Positions 1 through 10,195 are shown, numbered from the stretch's first letter. The stretch is 64,000 nucleotides of DNA from Pseudomonas sp. Tri1 (GCF_017968885.1 NZ_CP072913.1:3084001-3148000); one strand, 5' to 3'. The notes: a model not told the origin generated them from the letters alone. Made by a program: numbers and translations.

Positions 1-3000
1 AACGGCAAGCTCGACCGCAAGGCCTTGCCAGCGCCGGATCTTTCGGCGGTGATCACCCGGGATTACGAGGCACCGCAAGGTACGGTCGAGACAACGCTGG
101 CGCAGCTTTGGGCCGATTTGCTCCAGGTTGAGCGGGTGGGGCGGCATGACCACTTCTTCGAACTGGGCGGTCACTCGCTGTTGGCGGTCACGTTGATCGA
201 GCGCATGCGTCAAGTGGGCTTGAGCGCCGATGTCCGCGTACTGTTCGGCCAGCCGACGTTGGCGGCATTGGCGGCGGCAGTGGGCGGTGCGACGGAGGTC
301 GTGGTGCCGGACAACGGAATTACCCAGGCAGGCCAACGCATCACGCCGGACATGCTGCCCCTCATCGACCTGTCCCAAGACGAGATCGATCAGATTGCCG
401 CGACGGTGCCCGGCGGCGTGGCAAACGTCCAGGACATCTACGCCCTGGCGCCATTGCAGGAAGGGATCCTGTATCACCACCTGGCTTCGCAGCAGGGCGA
501 TCTCTATGTGCAGCAGGCCACGTTCAACTTCAAGGATCGTACCCGGCTGGAGGCTTTTGTCGACGCTTTGCAAGCTGTCATCGATCGGCACGACATTCTG
601 CGCACCGCCGTGCTCTGGGAAGGACTGCGCGAACCGGTCCAGGTGGTGCTTCGCCAGGCGCAACTGATTCTGCAAGAGTGTGTTTTCGAGCCAAGTAATG
701 ACATCACCGCGCAACTGCTCGAGCGCTTCAACCCTCGACACTACAGCCTCGATGTGCGCCAGGCACCGCTGATGCGCATGGCGTTCGCCCATGACCCGGC
801 CAACCAGCGCTGGATCGCGATCCTGCTGTTCCATCACATGGCCCTCGATCACACGGCGCTGGAGGTGGTGCAGCACGAGATGCAGGCGCATTTGCTAGGC
901 CAGGCCGATCAGTTGGGCACAGCAGTGCCGTTCCGCAACTACGTGGCCCAGGCCCGTTTGGGCATCAGTCGCCAGGAGCACGAAGGGTTCTTCCGGGACA
1001 TGTTGGGCGATGTGGACGAGCCTACATTACCGTTCGGCGTGCTGGATGTACGTGGCGACGGCAGCGATATCGAAGCCGCCGGGCTGAACCTGTCTGCCGA
1101 TCTGAGCCGCCGTTTGCGGGCCCAGGCTCGTCAATTGGGTGTGAGCGCCGCGAGCCTGCATCACCTGGCTTGGGCGCAGGTGCTGGGGCAGGTGTCCGGC
1201 AGGCAGGACGTCGTGTTCGGCACCGTATTGATGGGCCGGATGCAGGGTGGCGAGGGCGCCGACCGGGCACTGGGCATGTTCATCAACACCTTGCCGCTGC
1301 GAGTGGATCTCGGTCGCCAGGGTGTGCGTGACGGGGTGAAAGCCACCCACGCTCGCCTCACCGGTCTGCTCGGCCATGAGCACGCTTCGCTGGCCCTGGC
1401 CCAACGTTGCAGCGGCGTGGCCGCGCCGCTGCCGTTGTTCAGTGCCTTGCTCAATTACCGACACAGCGCTGGCCAGACGGTTTCGAGCGAAGCCCTGAGC
1501 GCCTGGGAGGGCATCGAGGCCCTGAGCAGTGAGGAACGCACCAACTATCCGTTGACCTTGTCGGTGGATGACCTGGGCGAGGGTTTCAGCGTGTCGGCAC
1601 TGGCGCTGCCGCGGATCGGCGCGCAGCGGATGTGTGTCTACATGAACATTGCCCTGGAGCATCTGGTGCAGGCGCTGGAGCAAGCACCGCAGGCGCCGTT
1701 GCACAGTCTGTCGATCCTGCCGTCCGCCGAACGCCGGCAATTGCTGGTGGATTTCAACGCCACCACGCGTCGCTATCCGCGGGACAGGACCGTCCATGGC
1801 CTGTTCGAAGCCCAGGCGCTGGCCCGTCCGGATGCAACGGCGGTTGTGCACAACGAAAGCCGCTTGACCTACGCCGAGTTGAATCGTCGGGCCAATCGCC
1901 TGGCCCGCCATTTGGTCGGCCTCGGCGTGCAACCGGGGGATCGCGTGGCGATTGCACTGGAGCGCTCCACCGAACTGGTGGTCAGCCAGTTGGCGACCCT
2001 CAAGTGTGCTGCTGTCTACGTGCCATTGGATGTCGGCGCACCTCTGGAGCGTCAGCAGTTCATGGTGCAGGACAGTGGCGCGCGGATTTTGCTCACGCTG
2101 AGTACGGCTATGGCTCCTGAAGGCGCGTTGCGCGTGAACCTGGACACCCTGGTGCTGGACTGCGCTTGCGACAACCCTGGTCTGGTGCAAAGCGCCGAAT
2201 CGGTCGCCTACATCATGTACACCTCGGGCTCCACCGGCACCCCGAAAGGCGTGCTGGTGCCGCACCGGGCGATCAACCGCTTGGTGATCAACAATGGCTA
2301 CGCCGACTTCAACACCGAGGACCGGGTGGCATTCGCCTCCAACCCGGCGTTCGACGCCAGTACCCTCGACGTCTGGGCACCGTTGCTCAACGGCGGCTGC
2401 GTGGTGGTGGTCGATCAGGACGTACTGCTGACGCAAGCGCGTTTTGCGGCGCTGCTGCAAGAGCAATCGGTTAGCGTGTTGTGGATGACCGCCGGCCTGT
2501 TCCACCAGTACGCCAGTGGCTTGATGGCGGTGTTCAGCCAGTTGCGCTACCTGATCGTCGGCGGCGATGTGCTCGACCCGGCGGTGATCGGTCGCGTCCT
2601 GAACGAAGGCGCGCCGCTGCACCTGCTCAACGGCTACGGCCCGACCGAGGCCACCACCTTCACCACCACCCACGAAATCAAAACCGTGGGCGAGGGCGGT
2701 ATTCCGATTGGTCGTCCGATTGGCAACACCCGCGTCTATGTACTGGATGCCAATCGGCAACCGGTGCCCATCGGCGTGGCCGGTGAGCTGTACATCGGTG
2801 GCGACGGCGTGGCGAAAGGGTATCTGAACCGCCCAGAACTGACCGCCGAGAAGTTCGTCGCCGATCCGTTCAATGCCGACCCCGGTGCCTTGCTTTACCG
2901 CACCGGCGACCTGGCGCGCTGGCGCGCGGACGGCACGGTGGATTACCTGGGGCGTAACGACGACCAGGTGAAGATCCGTGGTTTCCGTATCGAATTGGGT

Positions 3001-5280
3001 GAAATCGAAGCCCGACTGGCCCAACACGAGCACGTCAAGGACGCGGTGATCCTGGTGCGCGAAGATGTCCCGGGTGAGAAGCGCCTGGTGGCTTACTTTA
3101 CTCAGCAGGCGCTGGGCGAGACGGTGCCAGTCGAGGACTTGCGCGGGTACCTGCATGGGCAGTTGCCCGACTACATGGTGCCGGCCGCCTATGTCCGCCT
3201 CGATGCATTGCCGCTGACCGCCAATGGCAAGCTCGACCGCAAGGCACTGCCGGCACCGGACCAGGACGCCGTCGTCAGCCGTGCCTATGAAGCCCCGCAA
3301 GGCGAGGTGGAAACCCTGCTGGCGCAACTCTGGCAAGACTTGCTGGGCCTGCAACAGGTCGGTCGCCATGACAACTTCTTCGAAATGGGCGGGCATTCCC
3401 TACTGGCGATCCGCTTGGTGGGGCTGCTGGCGCAAGCCAACCTGACGGTGTCACTGGCCGAGTTGTTCCAGCATGAAAGTGTCGCGTCCATGGCGTCGCT
3501 GCTGCAGAACCGTACCACTGAGGTCCAAGTGAAGGAGCCGTTCGTGCCGGTGCGCACCACCGGCCAGCAGAACCCGTTGTTCCTGGTGCATGAGTTCAGC
3601 GGCCTGGATCTCTACTTCCCGGCGCTGGGCAAGCACATCGATCCGGATATCCCGGTCTATGGCCTGCCCGCCATTGCGTGGGGTGAACCACAGTTGCACA
3701 CGATGGAGTGCCTGGCTTCGCGGCTGGTGGGCATCATCCGTTCAGTCCAGCCCAAGGGGCCTTATCGCCTGGCGGGCTGGTCATTCGGTGGCGTGCTGGC
3801 GTACGAGATCGCCATCCAGCTCATTGGCCTGGACGAAGAGGTCGAGTTCCTCGGCCTGATCGACAGCTACCTGCCTCGGTTGGTGGACCAGGGCAGGGAC
3901 CGCTGGTCGCCGGACGAAGCGCACAAACGTCATTTGCTCGACCGCTGCGAGGTGTTTTGGAAGGCTGGGACAGTGGCCGACGGGGACCTCGCCCTGGTCC
4001 TCACAAAATTGGCCAGCCTGCAGGTTCAACTGAGTGACTTCGAGTTCGAGGGGCTGGTGCAGCGGTGCGCTGAGCAAGGCCTGCTACCGCCGGAACTGGC
4101 GGACTACAGCGCGGCCCAGCTCTGGCAATACCTGGATCGCGAAGTCGCCCACGGTCATGCGTTGGCCCATTACTCGGTGTATCCGATCTCCGTGCCGGTG
4201 CACTTGCTGGTCGCCGAGGAGCGCAAGGACGATGCGCCCGAACATTCCGGCTACCTGGGCTGGGACGCTGTCCTGCCCAAGGCGCAGATGCATTGTGTCA
4301 AGGTTCCGGGCAACCACCAGACGATGATGCAGTTGCCACAGGTCAAGGCTTTGGGACAGGCCATTGACGATGCATTGCGCACCGTCGCTTCGCGCCCGGC
4401 GCCTTCCCGGCGCAACAGCTACCAGCCACTGCTGACAATCCAGGGCGGGCGCGCCGATCGGGCGCCGATTTTCTGTGTGCCTGGTGCCGGCGACAGCGTG
4501 ACCGGTTTTATCGGCCTGACCGATGCCTTCGGCCCGGACTGGCCCATCCATGGGTTGCAACCTCGCGGACTGGACGGCAGCACCGAGCCTTTCAGCCTCG
4601 TGGAAACCGCTGCCCAGGCCTATCTCGAAGCAATCGACAAGGTGCAACCGCAGGGCCCGGTGCATCTGCTTGGCCATTCCTTCGGTGGCTGGATCGTTTT
4701 CGAAATGGCCGCCCGCCTGCATGCCCGTGGTCGCAAGGTGGCCTCGTTGACGCTGATCGACAGTGAGTCGCCGGGCGGCAATGGGGTGGTGGGCAGGCCT
4801 TATACCGCAACGGGGGTCTTGAACCGGTTGATCGAGGCGATGCAGCTGGCTTCCGGCAAGTCCCTGGGTATCGATGCCACGGTGTTCGGTGCCCAGGACG
4901 ATAACGCGCAGATGCGTTTGCTGCATGCCGGCATGGTCCGTGCCGGCATGCTGCCGCAGCGTTCGGCGGTGGATTCGATGCGCGGGCCGGCGCGGGCTTT
5001 TGGCACCGCCCTGCGTACGGTTTATCAACCACAACATCGATACACCGGGCCGGTGCGGCTGGTGTTGGCCAATGATCCAACCCTGGACACAGCCGGTAAC
5101 AAACGCGAGCAGGAACAAATGATCGAAGGATGGCGCAAGCATATCCCTGACCTCAGTATCTGGTACGGTCCGGGCAACCACTTCACGATCCTCAAGGCCC
5201 CTCACGTACACAACCTGGCAGCCTGGTGGCAGGACAGCCTTCCCATGCACGATGAGGAGGCGGCCAGTGATTGCGTCTAG
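1..5280 (+). CDS. Non-ribosomal peptide synthetase, C-terminal part (A10-PCP-E/C-A-PCP-TE-TE), 5' end outside window
   Basis: The frame is open from base 1, and its first residues (NGKLDRKALP) are the A10 motif of an upstream adenylation domain. About 1759 residues follow. Order: PCP (GGHSLL, Ser59), condensation domain, adenylation domain, PCP (GGHSLL, Ser1133), then two thioesterases (GWSFGG, Ser1261; GHSFGG, Ser1560). The condensation domain carries the extended HHLASQQGD motif of dual epimerisation/condensation domains and an HHMALDH active site (278-284), so the preceding residue is probably converted to the D-form. The specificity residues I extract are D-A-L-W-I-G-G-T-F-K, a valine/isoleucine-type code. 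Tandem C-terminal thioesterases are typical of Pseudomonas lipopeptide terminal synthetases and would release and cyclise the product. The PcoI/RfiA, dat and RND neighbours point to the corpeptin/sclerosin family, by inference. Confidence 0.93.
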   Translation, partial: NGKLDRKALPAPDLSAVITRDYEAPQGTVETTLAQLWADLLQVERVGRHDHFFELGGHSLLAVTLIERMRQVGLSADVRVLFGQPTLAALAAAVGGATEVVVPDNGITQAGQRITPDMLPLIDLSQDEIDQIAATVPGGVANVQDIYALAPLQEGILYHHLASQQGDLYVQQATFNFKDRTRLEAFVDALQAVIDRHDILRTAVLWEGLREPVQVVLRQAQLILQECVFEPSNDITAQLLERFNPRHYSLDVRQAPLMRMAFAHDPANQRWIAILLFHHMALDHTALEVVQHEMQAHLLGQADQLGTAVPFRNYVAQARLGISRQEHEGFFRDMLGDVDEPTLPFGVLDVRGDGSDIEAAGLNLSADLSRRLRAQARQLGVSAASLHHLAWAQVLGQVSGRQDVVFGTVLMGRMQGGEGADRALGMFINTLPLRVDLGRQGVRDGVKATHARLTGLLGHEHASLALAQRCSGVAAPLPLFSALLNYRHSAGQTVSSEALSAWEGIEALSSEERTNYPLTLSVDDLGEGFSVSALALPRIGAQRMCVYMNIALEHLVQALEQAPQAPLHSLSILPSAERRQLLVDFNATTRRYPRDRTVHGLFEAQALARPDATAVVHNESRLTYAELNRRANRLARHLVGLGVQPGDRVAIALERSTELVVSQLATLKCAAVYVPLDVGAPLERQQFMVQDSGARILLTLSTAMAPEGALRVNLDTLVLDCACDNPGLVQSAESVAYIMYTSGSTGTPKGVLVPHRAINRLVINNGYADFNTEDRVAFASNPAFDASTLDVWAPLLNGGCVVVVDQDVLLTQARFAALLQEQSVSVLWMTAGLFHQYASGLMAVFSQLRYLIVGGDVLDPAVIGRVLNEGAPLHLLNGYGPTEATTFTTTHEIKTVGEGGIPIGRPIGNTRVYVLDANRQPVPIGVAGELYIGGDGVAKGYLNRPELTAEKFVADPFNADPGALLYRTGDLARWRADGTVDYLGRNDDQVKIRGFRIELGEIEARLAQHEHVKDAVILVREDVPGEKRLVAYFTQQALGETVPVEDLRGYLHGQLPDYMVPAAYVRLDALPLTANGKLDRKALPAPDQDAVVSRAYEAPQGEVETLLAQLWQDLLGLQQVGRHDNFFEMGGHSLLAIRLVGLLAQANLTVSLAELFQHESVASMASLLQNRTTEVQVKEPFVPVRTTGQQNPLFLVHEFSGLDLYFPALGKHIDPDIPVYGLPAIAWGEPQLHTMECLASRLVGIIRSVQPKGPYRLAGWSFGGVLAYEIAIQLIGLDEEVEFLGLIDSYLPRLVDQGRDRWSPDEAHKRHLLDRCEVFWKAGTVADGDLALVLTKLASLQVQLSDFEFEGLVQRCAEQGLLPPELADYSAAQLWQYLDREVAHGHALAHYSVYPISVPVHLLVAEERKDDAPEHSGYLGWDAVLPKAQMHCVKVPGNHQTMMQLPQVKALGQAIDDALRTVASRPAPSRRNSYQPLLTIQGGRADRAPIFCVPGAGDSVTGFIGLTDAFGPDWPIHGLQPRGLDGSTEPFSLVETAAQAYLEAIDKVQPQGPVHLLGHSFGGWIVFEMAARLHARGRKVASLTLIDSESPGGNGVVGRPYTATGVLNRLIEAMQLASGKSLGIDATVFGAQDDNAQMRLLHAGMVRAGMLPQRSAVDSMRGPARAFGTALRTVYQPQHRYTGPVRLVLANDPTLDTAGNKREQEQMIEGWRKHIPDLSIWYGPGNHFTILKAPHVHNLAAWWQDSLPMHDEEAASDCV

Positions 5281-5358
5281 CCGTCCTTCCTTCGCGCGCA
5301 TCCATGGACCCCGGCGCCTCACTGGCCGGGCCTGAAATCAACGCACTCATGGTTATTT

Positions 5359-6510
5359 ATGGAAAAGTCGAAGTTTCGCAAAATCGCTATCGTGCTTGTA
5401 CTGGTCGTGGTGGCCGCGCTGATTTTCTACAGTGCGCAGTCGCCGGGCAAACCACCGGAGTACCTGACTGCCGAGGTCGAACGTACCGACATCGAGAACG
5501 CGGTACTGGCATCCGGCACGCTGCAGGGCGTCAAGCAGGTCGATGTCGGTGCCCAAGTGTCGGGCCAACTGAAGTCGCTCAAGGTCAAACTGGGCGACAA
5601 GGTCAAGAAGGGCCAGTGGCTGGCGGAGATCGACCCTATGCTGGCGCAGAATTCATTACGCCAGGCCCTGGTCAATGAAGAGAACCTGGTGGCTAAGCGG
5701 CAGGCCACGGCGGCGCAACTCAAGGACGCCAAGGGCACCTACGATCGCTACAAAAAACTGCAACCGGACGACGCGATCTCCAAGCAGGAGTACGAGACCG
5801 CCGAGTCGAACTACAAGGTGGAAGCGGCGAACCTGCTCTCCCTCGATGCGCAGATAAAGGACGCCCGTATCCAGGTGGAAACCGCGCGGGTCAACCTGGC
5901 CTACACCCACATCGTCGCGCCGATCGATGGCTATGTCGTGGGGATCGTGACGCAGGAAGGCCAGACCGTGATCGCCGAGCAATTGGCACCGGTGCTGCTC
6001 AAGCTGGCCGACCTGGACACCATGACGGTCAAGGCCCAGGTGTCGGAAGCCGACGTGATTCACATCGTTCCCGGCCAGGAGGTGTACTTCACCATCCTGG
6101 GTGAATCGGAAAAGCGCTATTACGCCAAGCTGCGGGGCACTGAGCCAGCGCCGCAGAACTTCCTCGAAACCCAGACTGCCGGGACGCCGAAGCAAAATAC
6201 CGCGGTGTTCTACAACAGCCTCTTCGACGTGCCGAACCCCGATCATCGCCTGCGTATTTCCATGACGGCCCAGGTCCGTATCGTCCTGGACAAGGCCAAG
6301 GATGTATTGACGGTCCCCGTCGCCGCCCTGGGTGCAAAAAACCAGGATGGCAGCTATGTGGTGCGTGTGCTGGACGCCGAAGGCAAGGCTCAGCCGCGCA
6401 ACGTGCAGACGGGCATCAACAACAACGTGCGGGCCGAGATCAAGGATGGCCTGGCAGAAGGTGACAAGGTCGTCATCGGCGAACCGACCCCAGCCGTGGC
6501 GGGAGCCTGA
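5359..6510 (+). CDS. macA: MacA-type periplasmic adaptor of a lipopeptide ABC exporter
   Basis: A 383-residue HlyD-family membrane-fusion protein. One N-terminal membrane anchor (about residues 8-27, hydrophobic IVLVLVVVAALIF) is followed by a lipoyl/barrel-sandwich domain (VDVGAQVSGQL and APIDGYVVGI halves), a coiled-coil hairpin between them and a beta-barrel region. It would join the inner-membrane ATPase MacB to an outer-membrane channel. The stop is 2 bp before macB, so the pair is translationally linked. It starts 78 bp after the synthetase stop, with no clear Shine-Dalgarno sequence. MacAB pairs directly after the last synthetase are standard in Pseudomonas lipopeptide loci, where they export the product; PvdRT for pyoverdine is a close relative. 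Confidence 0.9.
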   Translation: MEKSKFRKIAIVLVLVVVAALIFYSAQSPGKPPEYLTAEVERTDIENAVLASGTLQGVKQVDVGAQVSGQLKSLKVKLGDKVKKGQWLAEIDPMLAQNSLRQALVNEENLVAKRQATAAQLKDAKGTYDRYKKLQPDDAISKQEYETAESNYKVEAANLLSLDAQIKDARIQVETARVNLAYTHIVAPIDGYVVGIVTQEGQTVIAEQLAPVLLKLADLDTMTVKAQVSEADVIHIVPGQEVYFTILGESEKRYYAKLRGTEPAPQNFLETQTAGTPKQNTAVFYNSLFDVPNPDHRLRISMTAQVRIVLDKAKDVLTVPVAALGAKNQDGSYVVRVLDAEGKAQPRNVQTGINNNVRAEIKDGLAEGDKVVIGEPTPAVAGA

Positions 6511-6512
6511 CC

Positions 6513-8474
6513 ATGACGCGACCACTGTTGGAGCTCGAGGGGATTACCCGCAGTTTTCTTGCGGGCGAGAAGGAGTTCATAGCGCTCAAGAACATCAACC
6601 TGACGATCAACGCCGGGGAGGTCGTGGCGATTACCGGCGCTTCCGGCTCCGGCAAATCCACACTGATGAACGTGCTCGGCTGCCTCGACCATCCGAGTTC
6701 CGGCAGCTACAAGGTGGACGGGCGCGAAACCGGCTCGATGGACGATCATGAGCTGGCGGTACTGCGGCGTGACCACTTCGGTTTCATTTTCCAGCGTTAC
6801 CATTTGCTGCCGCACCTGAGTGCCTTGCACAACGTCGAGATGCCGGCCATTTACGCTGGCGCGGCAGAGAAGCAACGGCACACGCGTGCCGGGGAGTTGT
6901 TGGGACGTCTGGGACTGGTAGGGCACCTGAGCAACCGGCCCAGCCAACTCTCCGGTGGCCAACAGCAGCGGGTGAGTATTGCCCGGGCTCTGATGAACGG
7001 CGGCGAGATCATTCTGGCGGACGAACCCACCGGGGCGCTGGACACCACCAGCGGCAAGGAGGTGATGAAGATCCTCCTGGAACTCAACGCGGCAGGGCAT
7101 ACGGTCATCATCGTGACCCATGACGAGAAAGTGGCGGCTCACGCCCAGCGCATCATCGAGATCCGCGACGGTGAGATCGTCAGTGATCGCCCCAATCCGC
7201 AGAGGCCGCTGCAAGACTTGCCGGAACAAGACATGCGTCTGGCCAAGGTCAAGCCCACCAACGGTCTGCTCGCCCGTTTCGGGCTGTTCAGCGAAGCGTT
7301 CAACATGGCCTGGGTGGCGTTGATCTCGCACCGGATGCGAACCCTGCTGACCATGTTGGGCATCATTATCGGCATCACCTCCGTGGTGTCGATCGTGGCC
7401 ATCGGTGAAGGGGTCAAGCAATATGTCCTGAAAGACATCGAAGCGATCGGCAGCAACACGATCGAGATCATGCCTGGCGCCGACTGGGGGGACAGTCGCT
7501 CGACCGCTATCGAAACGCTGGTGTTGTCCGACGTGACCGCCCTGAGCGACCAGTATTACATCGACAGCGCCACCCCCAACCTGGGGCGAAACCTGTTGCT
7601 GCGTTATGAAAACATCGACGTCAATGCGACCGTCAACGGTGTGAGCGCGAGCTATTTCCAGGTTCGCGGAATCAAGATCGGCTCGGGTGTGGCGTTCAGC
7701 AAGGACGATGCCCGCCGGCAGTCGCAAGTGGTGGTGATCGACCACAATACGAGCAAGCGCCTGTTTGGCTCGCACACAGACCCATTGGGCAAGGTGATTC
7801 TGGTCGACAACTTGCCGTGCACGGTCATCGGCGTGACCGAAGACCGCAAAAGCGTCTTCAACACCAGCAAGAACCTGAATATCTGGATGCCCTATGAAAC
7901 CGCGGCCGGCCGGTTGCTGGGCCAGCGCTTCCTGGACAGCATCACGGTTCGGATAAAGGACGGGCAACCGAGCAAATTAGTGGAAGACAACGTGGTCAAG
8001 CTCCTGGAGCAGCGCCATGGCATCAAGGACTTCTTCACCTACAACCTCGACAGCGTGATGCAAACGGTGCAGAAGACCAGCCAATCACTGGCGCTGCTGC
8101 TCTCGTTGATTGCGATCATTTCGCTGGTGGTGGGCGGGATCGGGGTGATGAACATCATGCTCGTCTCGGTGACCGAACGTACCCGCGAGATCGGTATTCG
8201 CATCGCTGTCGGTGCTCGCCAGTCCGACATACGCCAGCAGTTTCTGGTGGAGGCGGTGATGGTGTGTCTGATGGGGGGCACGATTGGCATCGCCTTGTCG
8301 TTTGGGATCGGCTACGTCTTTTCGATCTTCGTCAAGGAATGGCAAATGGTGTTCTCAATGGGATCGATCGTCACTGCTGTCATCTGTTCCACACTGATTG
8401 GGATCGTGTTCGGCTTTGTGCCTGCGCGTAATGCCGCGCGGCTCGATCCGATCAATGCGTTGGCGCGCGATTGA
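6513..8474 (+). CDS. macB: MacB-type ABC exporter (fused ATPase-permease)
   Basis: A 653-residue fusion. The N-terminal ATPase shows Walker A GASGSGKST, signature LSGGQQQR and Walker B ILADEPTGALD. Then comes a first membrane helix (about 270-295, TLLTMLGIIIGI), a large periplasmic MacB-core domain, and three C-terminal helices forming an FtsX-type permease domain ending in RNAARLDPINAL. Length is normal for MacB/PvdT. With MacA it should move the lipopeptide from the periplasm through an outer-membrane channel. No channel gene is directly attached; the OprM-like protein at 10.2 kb or a housekeeping TolC could serve. Confidence 0.92.
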   Translation: MTRPLLELEGITRSFLAGEKEFIALKNINLTINAGEVVAITGASGSGKSTLMNVLGCLDHPSSGSYKVDGRETGSMDDHELAVLRRDHFGFIFQRYHLLPHLSALHNVEMPAIYAGAAEKQRHTRAGELLGRLGLVGHLSNRPSQLSGGQQQRVSIARALMNGGEIILADEPTGALDTTSGKEVMKILLELNAAGHTVIIVTHDEKVAAHAQRIIEIRDGEIVSDRPNPQRPLQDLPEQDMRLAKVKPTNGLLARFGLFSEAFNMAWVALISHRMRTLLTMLGIIIGITSVVSIVAIGEGVKQYVLKDIEAIGSNTIEIMPGADWGDSRSTAIETLVLSDVTALSDQYYIDSATPNLGRNLLLRYENIDVNATVNGVSASYFQVRGIKIGSGVAFSKDDARRQSQVVVIDHNTSKRLFGSHTDPLGKVILVDNLPCTVIGVTEDRKSVFNTSKNLNIWMPYETAAGRLLGQRFLDSITVRIKDGQPSKLVEDNVVKLLEQRHGIKDFFTYNLDSVMQTVQKTSQSLALLLSLIAIISLVVGGIGVMNIMLVSVTERTREIGIRIAVGARQSDIRQQFLVEAVMVCLMGGTIGIALSFGIGYVFSIFVKEWQMVFSMGSIVTAVICSTLIGIVFGFVPARNAARLDPINALARD

Positions 8475-8507
8475 CCTGGGCTGCATGACTTGAACCAGGC
8501 ACATCCC

Positions 8508-8540
8508 CCTGTGGCGAGGGGATAAACCCCCGCCACAAAG
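8508..8540. terminator. REP-type hairpin between convergent macB and dat
   Basis: An inverted repeat (TGTGGCGAGGGG ... CCCCCGCCACA) sits in the 82 bp between macB and the oppositely oriented dat. It belongs to the short palindromic REP family of Pseudomonas and is placed to act as a bidirectional terminator. There is no strong T tract on either side. Confidence 0.6.
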
Positions 8541-8556
8541 GCCAATACCTGGCCTC

Positions 8557-9897
8557 TTATACCGCTACGCGGGCCGCCTGCGAGCGTGTCTCGCCGACTT
8601 TCTTCACCGAGTGTTCGAAGCGCTCCAGGACCATGCCGACCTCAGCCTCTGTGATGGTCAGGGGGGGCAGGAACCTGAGCACTGCGCCATGGCGTCCGCC
8701 GGTCTCCATCATCAACCCGTTGTCGAAGCAGTTGAGCTTGATGGCGTGGGCACGAACACCGTCAGCCTGGCCGGCGCGCTGGTTGGTGCCCGGTTGAGTG
8801 ATTTCCACGCCGATCATCAAGCCGCGACCGCGGATATCGCCGATGCATGGAAAGCGTTGGGCGATTTGTTCCAGGCCGTGCTCCAACTTCTGCCCCATCC
8901 GGGCGGCATGGGCGACGAGGTTGTCTTCGCGGATTTGCTGCATGGTTGCAGCACCGGCGACCATCGCCACCTGGTTGCCACGGAAAGTACCCGCATGCAT
9001 GCCGGGCCCCCAGGTGTCGAGATAATCGGCATACACGATCACCGCCAATGGATAGCCGCCGCCGATGGCTTTTGACAGCACCAGAATGTCGGGCACGATA
9101 CCCGCGTGTTCAATGGCGAACGTGCTGCCGGTGCGGCCGAGGCCGGTCTGGACCTCGTCGACGATCAGCAAGATGTCCTGTTCCAGGGTGATTTCCCGCA
9201 GGGCGCGTAGCCAGTTGGCCGAAGCCGGGATGCAACCGCCTTCACCTTGTACCACCTCGACGATAACCGCCGCCGGCTTGGCAACGCCGCCTTCGGGGTC
9301 CGACAGGACGGTGCGGATGTAGTCGATGGACAGTTGGTCGGTGTGCTCGCCATCGGTGCCGAACGGACAGCGAAACCGGTAGGGAAATGGCAGAAAGTGT
9401 GTGCCCTGGGCAATCAGGCCGTCACCGGTCTTGGGAGACAGCTTGCCCATCGCCGACAGTGCACCGGCCGTCATCCCGTGATAACCGCCGTGGAACGCCA
9501 TCAATGGCGAGCGCTTGGTGTAGTGGCGCGCCAACTTGATGGCCGCCTCGACCGCATCCGAGCCACTGGGCCCGCAGAAAAGAATCTTGCTGGTGTCGCG
9601 CATTTTCGCCGGCAGCATCGAGAACAGCTCCTGCACGAACGCATGCTTGGCCGGTGTGGCCAGGTCCAGTGCCTGTTGCAAGTGATCGCTGCCCAGAAAC
9701 TGCATCACGGCGTCCCGGACTTGCGGCGGGTTGTGCCCGAGGGCCAGTGTCCCGGCGTTCGACAGGCAGTCGAGGAACTCTTGGCCGCTGGCGTCCTTGA
9801 TGCGCATGCCTTTGCCGCTGACGAACAGTCGCTGGAAAGTCTGCGCATAGGTGCGTGCGTTCGACTCGACGTTTTCGAGGTAACTGAGTGCTTCCAT
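8557..9897 (-). CDS. dat: L-2,4-diaminobutyrate:2-oxoglutarate 4-aminotransferase
   Basis: A 446-residue class-III PLP aminotransferase. Visible motifs are CGPSGSDAVEAAIK (phosphate binding), IVDEVQTGLGRTG (Asp for the pyridine nitrogen) and LSKAIGGGYPLAV (the PLP lysine). The sequence style is that of PvdH/Dat enzymes, which convert aspartate-4-semialdehyde plus glutamate to L-2,4-diaminobutyrate. Dab occurs in corpeptin- and syringopeptin-type lipopeptides, so a copy inside the cluster fits precursor supply. It is transcribed against the synthetase and divergently from the RND operon. EctB-type enzymes are related, but no ectoine genes are nearby. Confidence 0.85.
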   Translation of the reverse strand: MEALSYLENVESNARTYAQTFQRLFVSGKGMRIKDASGQEFLDCLSNAGTLALGHNPPQVRDAVMQFLGSDHLQQALDLATPAKHAFVQELFSMLPAKMRDTSKILFCGPSGSDAVEAAIKLARHYTKRSPLMAFHGGYHGMTAGALSAMGKLSPKTGDGLIAQGTHFLPFPYRFRCPFGTDGEHTDQLSIDYIRTVLSDPEGGVAKPAAVIVEVVQGEGGCIPASANWLRALREITLEQDILLIVDEVQTGLGRTGSTFAIEHAGIVPDILVLSKAIGGGYPLAVIVYADYLDTWGPGMHAGTFRGNQVAMVAGAATMQQIREDNLVAHAARMGQKLEHGLEQIAQRFPCIGDIRGRGLMIGVEITQPGTNQRAGQADGVRAHAIKLNCFDNGLMMETGGRHGAVLRFLPPLTITEAEVGMVLERFEHSVKKVGETRSQAARVAV

Positions 9898-10195
9898 ATT
9901 CGATCATCCATTGGCTATGGAAAGTGAACCGAGCGGGGCTGTCATTCATGCTCGACAGCGGGTGCGGTCTGTACTTGGCAGGTCCAGGTCATTTCAACAG
10001 GCCCCTGTCTTTATCGCGAGTTTTCTTGCCGGCACCTGTCCCCGTTTTCCACGCCAGACACCCAATCCGGCACGGGGTTAAATACCTGCCACACGAGCCT
10101 CGTCAAGCCATCGTCAATCATCTGCCAACTCCCTGAGCTGTGGCGGTGCCGGGTGCCTTGCTGTTCTTCACCTTTGTCACCCCATAGAGAACCCT
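9898..10195. promoter_or_regulatory. Divergent promoter region between dat and the RND efflux operon
   Basis: These 298 bp hold the promoters for dat (leftward) and the outer-membrane channel gene (rightward). I see an imperfect dyad TGTCCCCG...CCAGACA at 10037-10060, reminiscent of the syr-syp box but with longer spacing and mismatches, and no convincing lux box. No open frame here looks real. Confidence 0.4.

Noticed and set aside
1027..3396. Long leftward open frame (about 790 codons) opposite the NRPS
   Set aside because: Mirror frame of a high-GC coding region; the translation is His/Gln-rich with no recognisable domain, and the NRPS on the other strand is certain.
9970..9990. Possible second lux box (CTGTACTTGGCAGG)
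   Set aside because: Lacks symmetric CTGT/ACAG arms; could occur by chance.
10037..10060. Possible syr-syp box in the dat/RND divergent promoter
   Set aside because: Only partial match (TGTCCC left arm, degenerate right arm, wrong spacing); not strong enough to call a site.
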